Assembly (NCBI GenBank): GCA_017519685.1
Contig: JAFWRV010000214.1
Span: 1 to 6,560 of the forward strand
Length of the DNA stretch: 6,560 bases
Direction: 5' to 3'
From: Clostridia bacterium
Lineage (GTDB): Bacteria; Bacillota; Clostridia; Oscillospirales; Acutalibacteraceae
The position numbers were made by a program, and so were the translations under genes. The notes under the pieces are model-generated. The model was given only the letters and a program-made list of their open reading frames with translations. It searched no databases and was not told the DNA's origin. Positions 1-4,759 of the stretch are shown in pieces; positions within the stretch are counted from its first letter, which is position 1; the number at the start of each line of letters is the position of its first letter.

Positions 1-72
1 TCCTTTTGCAATAAGGCCTGAACATCCTTTATTGTAACAGATTGGAGAGTTTTTTGTATAACTTTTTATTCC

Positions 73-132
73 CCACCCGCATAGCGGGTGGTTGTCTGTT
101 TCGTGCGTCCCGCACTCAACTGGCTAAAGCCA
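73..132. repeat. Palindrome pair resembling an IS200/IS605-type end or derived repeat
   Basis: Two perfect hairpins lie close together. The first is CCACCCGC-ATA-GCGGGTGG at 73-91 (8-bp stem, 3-nt loop); the second is TGGCT-AA-AGCCA at 121-132. No gene overlaps them. Short GC-rich hairpins of this look are common at the ends of IS200/IS605 family elements and their non-autonomous derivatives in Firmicutes, so this may be a remnant or element end. No transposase is visible in the 72 bases to its left. The hairpins are seen directly; the family assignment is inference from general resemblance. Confidence 0.4.
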
Positions 133-134
133 TT

Positions 135-165
135 AAAACAGAGCGGTCCGCTTGACGGACCGCTC
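135..165 (-). terminator. Intrinsic terminator after the DUF4430 lipoprotein gene
   Basis: A perfect 10-bp stem GAGCGGTCCG / CGGACCGCTC (141-150 and 156-165) with a 5-nt loop starts a few bases past the stop codon of the minus-strand gene. On the minus strand it is followed by TGTTTTAATG, a short U-run. The U-tract is modest, but the stem is strong and the position is right for ending the B12-controlled operon. Confidence 0.75.
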
Positions 166-168
166 ATT

Positions 169-1122
169 CTAATTTATTTTTACATCTCCCGCTTCGGCTG
201 TATAGATGAAAGTCATCGTGTCGTTTTCTTTCAATGTATATTTGTCGCAGGCAACATTCGGATATTCGCCGTTGACATTATAAAGCCAGCCGCTTGAGCC
301 GCTGCAGTCTTTTTCATAAAGTCCGCCTATGCCTCTGACATAGCCGTGTGATTCGTCAACCTCTATGCCTTTAAGCTTTGCCGCGGCTTTGAGAGCGTCC
401 ATGGCAGTCATCCCCTCGGTGTAAGGCACCTCGCAATCAGCCATAATGCCGTTTGCCGGCAGGTCAACGCCTTTGACTCCGTATTTTACCGCATTGGTGC
501 ATATGATTTTTACGTGAACTGTTTTTACTTTTTGTTTTGTTGAAGCTGCGGCTTTGGTCGTACTTGATTCTTTGGTCGTACTCGATTCTTCGGCAGTCGT
601 CGTTGCGTTGGTTGTTCCTGCAGAGGTGATAGCAGGCCTTACCTTGGTCTTGGCAGTAGTTTTGGCTGACGTTGACGGTACGGTTGAGATTTCGCTTTCG
701 GTAACAGATGTTTGAGCCGTACTTTCCGAAACGGTGGTTTTTTCATTTTTACCGGAGCTTCTTCTTGTGCTTCTGACCTTGGTCGGATGCTGTTTCGCTG
801 TTGACGGCGCGGAGGATGACGTTTCTGTTTTCGCGGCCGTCTGTTTCTCCGTCGTTTTCCCGGCGGTTGAGGATTTTTCCGCGGTTGACGAGATGACAGC
901 GCTTTCGCTCGGCTCGTTCACAGAGGTCTGCGTGTCCGTTTCGCTTTCCGCGGCGGTCTGTGACCGCGTTTTTTCATCCTGAGTTTCGGATGTCGGGCTC
1001 ACGCTGTATTGCGCAGCAGTTTCCGTCATCTCGGGCGCGGGTGTATTGTTTTTTCCGCAGGCGCAGAAGAACAGCATCAGGAAAACAAGCAGCAGCGCCG
1101 CATACGGTTTAATATATTTCAT
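169..1122 (-). CDS. DUF4430 (transcobalamin-like C-terminal) lipoprotein with long Ser/Thr-rich linker
   Basis: A surface lipoprotein of 317 residues. Residues 1-22 form a lipoprotein signal peptide (Lys, hydrophobic core, then FCAC with Cys22 as the likely lipidated residue; Phe at -3 is a slightly unusual lipobox). Residues 25-200 are low-complexity, rich in Ser, Thr, Ala, Glu and Lys, and look like a flexible stalk through the cell wall. The C-terminal domain (about 200-310) matches DUF4430: TEGMTAMDALKAA at 235-247, then SGWLYNVNGEYPNV at 277-290 and a Tyr-Thr-Leu-Lys plus Asp-Thr ending typical of the family. DUF4430 is related to the beta domain of intrinsic factor and transcobalamin, which closes over bound cobalamin. 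Cysteines 208, 230, 273 and 292 could form disulfides. The start is an ATG preceded by a weak AAAGAG (within 1131-1137, 8-nt spacing). The gene lies 75 bp downstream of the alpha-toroid gene and has no clear promoter of its own, so it is probably cotranscribed from the riboswitch promoter. Corrinoid binding is inferred; the domain call is strong. Confidence 0.88.
   Translation of the reverse strand: MKYIKPYAALLLVFLMLFFCACGKNNTPAPEMTETAAQYSVSPTSETQDEKTRSQTAAESETDTQTSVNEPSESAVISSTAEKSSTAGKTTEKQTAAKTETSSSAPSTAKQHPTKVRSTRRSSGKNEKTTVSESTAQTSVTESEISTVPSTSAKTTAKTKVRPAITSAGTTNATTTAEESSTTKESSTTKAAASTKQKVKTVHVKIICTNAVKYGVKGVDLPANGIMADCEVPYTEGMTAMDALKAAAKLKGIEVDESHGYVRGIGGLYEKDCSGSSGWLYNVNGEYPNVACDKYTLKENDTMTFIYTAEAGDVKIN
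553..588 (-). repeat. 18-bp tandem duplication inside the Ser/Thr linker
   Basis: Two adjacent 18-bp units, TTTGGTCGTACTTGATTC (553-570) and TTTGGTCGTACTCGATTC (571-588), differ at one base. On the minus strand they encode Glu-Ser-Ser-Thr-Thr-Lys twice, in the stalk of the DUF4430 lipoprotein. The in-frame duplication suggests the linker length changes by slippage or unequal recombination. Confidence 0.85.
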
Positions 1123-1139
1123 GGTAATTACTCTTTCAT

Positions 1140-1169
1140 AAAAATCCCCGTGTCGGTGAGGGCACGGGG
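1140..1169 (-). terminator. Hairpin with U-run between the two B12-controlled genes
   Basis: On the minus strand, CCCCGTG (1163-1169) pairs with CACGGGG (1146-1152) across a 10-nt loop, followed by ATTTTTATG. It lies after the stop codon of the alpha-toroid gene and just before the ribosome binding site of the DUF4430 gene. It looks like a moderate intrinsic terminator, so the second gene would be expressed by read-through at a lower level. It could instead be an mRNA-stabilising or processing hairpin. Confidence 0.5.
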
Positions 1170-1197
1170 CGACAATTTGAACTCACCTGATGTATGC

Positions 1198-2271
1198 TCA
1201 GTTACCTGAATAATAGTTTGATACGAAGATTGGAATAATAAAATTGAGAACAGCTATGATGAGATCCGTAACGAACGGAATCTTCTGAAGAAGCTCATTT
1301 TTACCGATTTCATCTTTAAGAACAGCAAGTCTTGAAAGCTTGAAGAATCCGGCTTTACCTTCGGCAAATCTCTTGTATGAATTGAGAGCCATGAGCATCT
1401 GATAGGATGTGAGGACAGCGGAACTGCCGTCCCAGCATTTTCCGCCTCCGTCGCTGTTGACGAAATCGGAAAGAGCAGCGATCATTGTCTTGCCGTCCTT
1501 TGTGAAATCCTTGCCTGCGGGATCGATTCCGAGCTCGCACAGGGCAAGAATAACCATCGCGGTGCTTTCTGCGCTGACACTTCCCCATCCGCCGAACGCG
1601 GCGTTATCCATCTGGTTCTTTTTGAAATAATCAATCGCCTTGCCGATGACTTGGTCAACCTTGTCTTCTCCTTTGTAAGCGGCGAGCGCCTGAAGAACAA
1701 TACCGGTTGAGTCAATATCGCTGTCAATTGACCATTGATTTGCGGGGTCCTCCTTGATGAAGGTGTTGAATCCGCCGTCGTTTCTCTGAGCGGAAAGAAG
1801 GACATCCTTCAATTTGCCTGCCGCTTCCGAATAATCCGTTTTTGCGTTCTGAAGCGCAATCAGAGCGTAGGCAACTCCGCCGGTATAAACCTCGTCGGCA
1901 GCCTTTGTGTCGGCAATCAGCTTAAACAGATTCTTTCCGCCGATATCCGCCGGGTCAATACCTGCCGCCATGGCGGCGAGAGAAATTCTTGCGTAATCGC
2001 TGAGATACAGTCTTTCGCTTGCTTTGACAGCGGCATCGATATGAGTTTTGTATTCTTCATTCATACCTTTGTCGCCGTTTCTCGAAAGAGCGAAAACAGT
2101 CCAGTCAAGCTGTGAATCAACCTTCTTCTGCGCCGCGGCGACAGTAACATTGCTCTTGAGCCAGTTGCTGAGTCTGCCGGACATTTCATCGGCCGTAAGA
2201 GCCGATGAAAAGACGGAAAATACCATCGCGAGAGCTAAGACAACAGCGGTGATTTTAGAAACTTTCTTCAT
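1198..2271 (-). CDS. Secreted prenyltransferase/terpene-cyclase-like alpha-toroid protein, candidate corrinoid-binding subunit
   Basis: A 357-residue exported protein. Residues 1-25 form a signal peptide (MKKVSK, then a hydrophobic core ending near SSALTA). The mature part carries repeats of the prenyltransferase/squalene-oxidase type: NDGGF at 164-168 followed by DSDIDSTGIVLQALAAY (183-199), FGGWGSVSAESTAMVILALC (226-245), and GGGKCWDGSSAVLTSYQMLMAL (275-296). These recurring Gly-Gly-Phe/Trp and Ser-Thr plus Ala-Leu patterns build alpha/alpha toroids. No terpene-cyclase DxDD acid motif was seen, so an enzyme of that kind is unlikely. The alpha domain of intrinsic factor and transcobalamin has the same toroid fold. 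Residues 332-350 (PFVTDLIIAVLNFIIPIFV) form a hydrophobic C-terminal tail that could anchor it to the membrane. The ATG has a strong AAAAGGAGG at 2279-2287 with 7-nt spacing. The gene is the first behind a cobalamin riboswitch and precedes a DUF4430 lipoprotein gene, which points to B12 capture. The fold is well supported; the ligand is inferred. Confidence 0.88.
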   Translation of the reverse strand: MKKVSKITAVVLALAMVFSVFSSALTADEMSGRLSNWLKSNVTVAAAQKKVDSQLDWTVFALSRNGDKGMNEEYKTHIDAAVKASERLYLSDYARISLAAMAAGIDPADIGGKNLFKLIADTKAADEVYTGGVAYALIALQNAKTDYSEAAGKLKDVLLSAQRNDGGFNTFIKEDPANQWSIDSDIDSTGIVLQALAAYKGEDKVDQVIGKAIDYFKKNQMDNAAFGGWGSVSAESTAMVILALCELGIDPAGKDFTKDGKTMIAALSDFVNSDGGGKCWDGSSAVLTSYQMLMALNSYKRFAEGKAGFFKLSRLAVLKDEIGKNELLQKIPFVTDLIIAVLNFIIPIFVSNYYSGN

Positions 2272-2287
2272 AAATCAACCTCCTTTT

Positions 2288-2314
2288 AAAAAAAAGAATG
2301 CGCCCTTCGGCGCA
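2288..2314 (-). terminator. Riboswitch expression-platform terminator
   Basis: On the minus strand UGCGCC (2309-2314), loop GAAG and GGCGCA (2299-2304) form a hairpin followed by UUC and eight U (2288-2295). It ends exactly where the AAAAGGAGG ribosome binding site begins. This is the classic placement for a transcription-attenuating riboswitch: B12 binding would favour this terminator. The 3' arm GGGCGC (2300-2305) is exactly complementary to GCGCCC in the aptamer's closing stem (2419-2424), a candidate antiterminator pairing. Confidence 0.85.
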
Positions 2315-2352
2315 ACAAGCATACAACAATATAAGCCCGGCATATCCGCTTT

Positions 2353-2373
2353 AAAAAACGGCATACCGATGCC
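2353..2373 (-). terminator. Second, upstream terminator-like hairpin in the B12 leader
   Basis: On the minus strand GGCAU (2369-2373), loop CGGU and AUGCC (2360-2364) form a 5-bp hairpin followed by G and six U (2353-2358). It lies between the riboswitch and the main terminator. The stem is short, so on its own it would be weak. Its 5' arm can instead pair, as AUAAG plus GCAU, with AUGC...CUUAU downstream, which would disrupt it. Confidence 0.45.
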
Positions 2374-2582
2374 TTATATCAACTGCTTTCCCACCGAAAG
2401 AATTGAGTGATATAAACCGGGCGCGTCTCCTGACTTGACTTCATCCTCTGCCCTGCGCCTTCCCGAATTTCTTCAGTGACATAACCGAGGGCTTCGTCCG
2501 TCATACAGTAGCGGGGGCTGTCACGGATTCCGACCGTGTTCCGCATTAAACCCGAAGAACTCACGCCCGACGGGTACCCGGC
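2374..2582 (-). promoter_or_regulatory. Cobalamin (adenosylcobalamin-type) riboswitch
   Basis: Read on the minus strand, the conserved cobalamin aptamer blocks appear in order: GCGGAACACGGTCGGAATCC, then GACAGCCCCCGCTACTGT (core 2505-2553), a variable stem-loop, GTCACTG (2474-2480), GGGAAGGC, and the B12 box GTCAGGAGAC (2425-2434). The outer strands CGGGCGT and GCGCCCGG close the aptamer (about 2417-2582). Directly after it, UUAUAUCA (2408-2415) pairs with UGAUAUAA (2374-2381) around an inner CUUUC/GAAAG hairpin with loop GGUGG. This fits the P13 hairpin that kisses the L5 loop. Together with the downstream terminator it should switch off the alpha-toroid and DUF4430 genes when B12 is plentiful. 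It fills most of the 500-bp gap between the divergent operons. No protein gene is supported there. Confidence 0.95.
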
Positions 2583-2602
2583 TTACTCAAATTGTCGAGT
2601 AA

Positions 2603-2631
2603 ATGATAATACAATATCAACCTGTTGTCAA
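2603..2631 (-). promoter_or_regulatory. Sigma-A promoter of the B12-controlled operon
   Basis: On the minus strand a consensus -35 TTGACA (2626-2631) is followed by a 17-bp spacer and a -10 TATCAT (2603-2608). Transcription would start near 2596, just ahead of the riboswitch aptamer, giving a leader of about 325 nt. The full-consensus -35 and ideal spacing make this a strong call. Confidence 0.85.
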
Positions 2632-2702
2632 GGAAAACGGAAATGTATTTGATATTATTGAAAATGCCGAAAGAAGCGGATAATTTTTATTATTATTTAA
2701 TG

Positions 2703-2732
2703 TTGAATATATATATATAAATGTGGTAGAAT
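2703..2732 (+). promoter_or_regulatory. Extended -10 promoter of the glycosidase/transporter operon
   Basis: TTGAAT (2703-2708), an 18-bp AT-rich spacer, and TAGAAT (2727-2732) preceded directly by TGG, an extended -10. The start would be near 2739, giving a 5' leader of about 33 nt. The region between the two divergent promoters (2632-2702) is AT-rich. I saw no clear catabolite-repression (cre) site or symmetric operator in it. Confidence 0.6.
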
Positions 2733-2771
2733 TATTATATATAATTTTATTTAAAGGAAGATGACATTCCT

Positions 2772-3122
2772 ATGAAACAGAGGATTATAAATTACAAGAA
2801 AAGAATCGACACCTATCTGAGCGGCGAGGTCGAGATTGACGACTGGCAGAAGGTTATGGATGAACACATGGTTCAGATTGCGTTTTTCCAGCACGAGCGC
2901 CTTATCCATCTGATGGTAACGCTGACATTCGCGATTATGACAATAGCCACGGGGCTTGTGCTGATTGTAACCGCGTATATGCCTCTGACGATTCTTCTGT
3001 TTTTATTCCTGGTGCTGCTGATACCTTATATCAAGCATTATTTTCTGCTTGAAAACGAAACGCAGAAAATGTATGTTCAGTATGATGAAATACTCAAACG
3101 CCTCGGCAAAAACAATCCCTGA
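2772..3122 (+). CDS. Small two-helix membrane protein of unknown function
   Basis: A 116-residue protein that I do not recognise as a named family. Residues 1-43 are charged and probably cytoplasmic. Two adjacent hydrophobic helices follow (about 44-68 and 71-88), joined by a very short turn (AYMP). The tail from 89 on is charged (KHYFLLENETQKMYVQYDEI) and probably cytoplasmic too, so both termini would face inside. It has no signal peptide or catalytic motif. The ATG follows AAAGGAAG (2753-2760) at 11 nt, a little long but the only good site. It is first in an apparent operon, 41 bp before the GH39 gene. Small membrane proteins of this shape are common in Clostridia and rarely characterised. 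A role with the transporter is possible but is only an inference from position. Confidence 0.75.
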   Translation: MKQRIINYKKRIDTYLSGEVEIDDWQKVMDEHMVQIAFFQHERLIHLMVTLTFAIMTIATGLVLIVTAYMPLTILLFLFLVLLIPYIKHYFLLENETQKMYVQYDEILKRLGKNNP

Positions 3123-3163
3123 CATTAACCGTTCCCGCTGCTGTACCGAAAGGATAAAAAGCT

Positions 3164-4726
3164 ATGGAAATCATTGTTAAAAAGGATACTCCGCTGAAAA
3201 ATTTCAATCATCATTGGAAATTCTGCGTCGGCGCGGATCACGCCGCCTACGCCCTCAGGCACGATTATATCACTCAGCTCGCCGAAGTCCGCAAGGAGCT
3301 CGGCATTGAGCGCGTAAGATTTCACGGCATATTCAACGACGATATGCATACAGTTCGCAAGGCGACCGATATTCTGCCGATTCCGTTCGGCGGTTCATAT
3401 ATCGAGCGCAGTTTCAGACAGTGCGCCGTCGTTTACGACAACATTCTCTCAATCGGAATGAAGCCGTTTGTGGAGCTGAGCTTTATGCCGAAGCTTATGG
3501 CGCAGGTGCCGTTTGCCAAGGGTACGTTTTACTATCGTCCCGTGGTTTCAATGCCAATGCACCGCAAGCGCTGGCACGAATATGTCAAATCCTTCGTCAG
3601 ATTTCTTATTGAGCGTTACGGCAAAGAGGAAGTCGAAAGCTGGTATTTCGAGGTCTGGAATGAGCCCGATCTTGTGGGTCCGTTTTTCCTCGGAACAAAG
3701 AAGGACTATTTCCAGCTTTACGCCGTTTCCGCGACAGCCGTCAAGGAGGTTGACCCTCAGATAAAGGTCGGCGGTCCTGCCACATCGGCAAGCCGCTGGA
3801 TAGCGGAATTCCTGACTTTCTGCAAAAACAACGACGTTCCCGTTGACTTCGTTTCAACCCACCAGTACGCCGGCGATCCGCTCGGAGGAGTCGGCAATAC
3901 CAATTCCACCGTTTCAAATCTTAATATTGATATCTTCGCCGCTTTAAAGGAAAGGCACGCTCTCAGTCACGATAATATCATTGACGTTTACCGTTCCTTT
4001 ATGCGCACAAGAAACCTCATTCCCACACTTAACCCCGATTCGTTTATAAAGAGCTCGGAATTTGTCAGCTCCGCCTCGGGAGACCTTCCGGTATTCTATA
4101 CGGAATGGAATCTCTGCGCGTCATTCTCCGCCGAATGTAATGACACCTCAACGCAGGCGGCGTATCTGCTTCATTCCATTCTCAATTCCCAGAAGACCGT
4201 TTCCGGTTCCTCAATCTGGTGCTTCTCCGATTTGTTTGAGGAATATCACCAGTTCCCCGAGGAATTTCACGGCGGCTTCGGTCTTATGACGCAGAGCGGC
4301 ATCAGAAAGCCGTCTTACCACGCTCTTCGCTTCCTTCAGGAAGCCGGAAACAAGGCATACAATATCAAAGCGAACGGCAAAGCGGACTGCGCCGTATTCC
4401 GCAAGAAGGGTGAAACGCATGTCATTCTCTCTCTGCTTCACCTTCACTCGTCAAACACATCCGAAGAAGTAAGCATCAGCATCGAAGCCGACGCGGCGCC
4501 GTCATCGGTTACGGTAAGCGTAATCGACAGCAAGCATTGCAATCCGCTTCACGACTGGAAAATGATGGGCTCGCCTCAGGTCCCGACTCCCGCTCAGCTT
4601 GATGAACTCAGAAAGTCATCCGCCGTCACAAACGAACCGATGGACTTTGTATATGAGGACGGCGCGATAAAAATCAACACAAAACTGACAGATAACTCAA
4701 TCCGGAGGATTATTATCAGAGATTAA
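3164..4726 (+). CDS. Glycoside hydrolase family 39, probable intracellular beta-xylosidase
   Basis: A 520-residue cytoplasmic glycosidase (no signal peptide). The N-terminal (beta/alpha)8 barrel covers about residues 10-390. The acid/base is Glu167 in WYFEVWNEPDL (160-170), a hallmark of clan GH-A. The nucleophile is Glu314 in FYTEWN (311-316). Other GH39-like parts are RVRFHGIFNDDM (50-61), KPFVELSFMP (100-109), KVGGPATSAS (201-210) and FVSTHQYAGDP (229-239), then a C-terminal beta-sandwich (about 400-520). GH39 members retain anomeric configuration and most are xylan 1,4-beta-xylosidases; some act on other substrates, so the sugar is not certain. The two catalytic glutamates are 147 residues apart, more than in the classic Thermoanaerobacterium enzyme as I recall it, pointing to an insertion at about 240-300. 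The start has GAAAGGA (3148-3154) at 9 nt. The next gene is a GPH sugar transporter, so the substrate is probably an imported short oligosaccharide. Confidence 0.9.
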   Translation: MEIIVKKDTPLKNFNHHWKFCVGADHAAYALRHDYITQLAEVRKELGIERVRFHGIFNDDMHTVRKATDILPIPFGGSYIERSFRQCAVVYDNILSIGMKPFVELSFMPKLMAQVPFAKGTFYYRPVVSMPMHRKRWHEYVKSFVRFLIERYGKEEVESWYFEVWNEPDLVGPFFLGTKKDYFQLYAVSATAVKEVDPQIKVGGPATSASRWIAEFLTFCKNNDVPVDFVSTHQYAGDPLGGVGNTNSTVSNLNIDIFAALKERHALSHDNIIDVYRSFMRTRNLIPTLNPDSFIKSSEFVSSASGDLPVFYTEWNLCASFSAECNDTSTQAAYLLHSILNSQKTVSGSSIWCFSDLFEEYHQFPEEFHGGFGLMTQSGIRKPSYHALRFLQEAGNKAYNIKANGKADCAVFRKKGETHVILSLLHLHSSNTSEEVSISIEADAAPSSVTVSVIDSKHCNPLHDWKMMGSPQVPTPAQLDELRKSSAVTNEPMDFVYEDGAIKINTKLTDNSIRRIIIRD

Positions 4727-4759
4727 TCAACCCGTTCAATGATTAAGAGAGGTGTTGTT

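Noticed and set aside
1..66. A minus-strand frame reading KTLQSVTIKDVQALLQK towards the left edge.
   Set aside because: It reads like protein, but no start codon or ribosome binding site lies in the window and only about 20 codons are visible. It may be a truncated gene fragment but cannot be called.
88..297. A plus-strand open frame of 69 codons.
   Set aside because: It runs through the hairpin repeat and terminator and then antisense to the DUF4430 domain, with no ribosome binding site.
1198..2271. The toroid protein as a real prenyltransferase or terpene cyclase.
   Set aside because: It is exported, lacks the DxDD-type catalytic motif and is controlled by B12, all of which fit a binding role better.
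2048..2410. A plus-strand open frame of 120 codons.
   Set aside because: It is antisense to the signal-peptide region of the toroid gene and to the riboswitch terminator, and shows no family resemblance.
2379..2564. A minus-strand open frame of 61 codons in the B12 leader.
   Set aside because: It overlaps the riboswitch aptamer; RNA conservation explains the sequence, and the frame has no convincing ribosome binding site.
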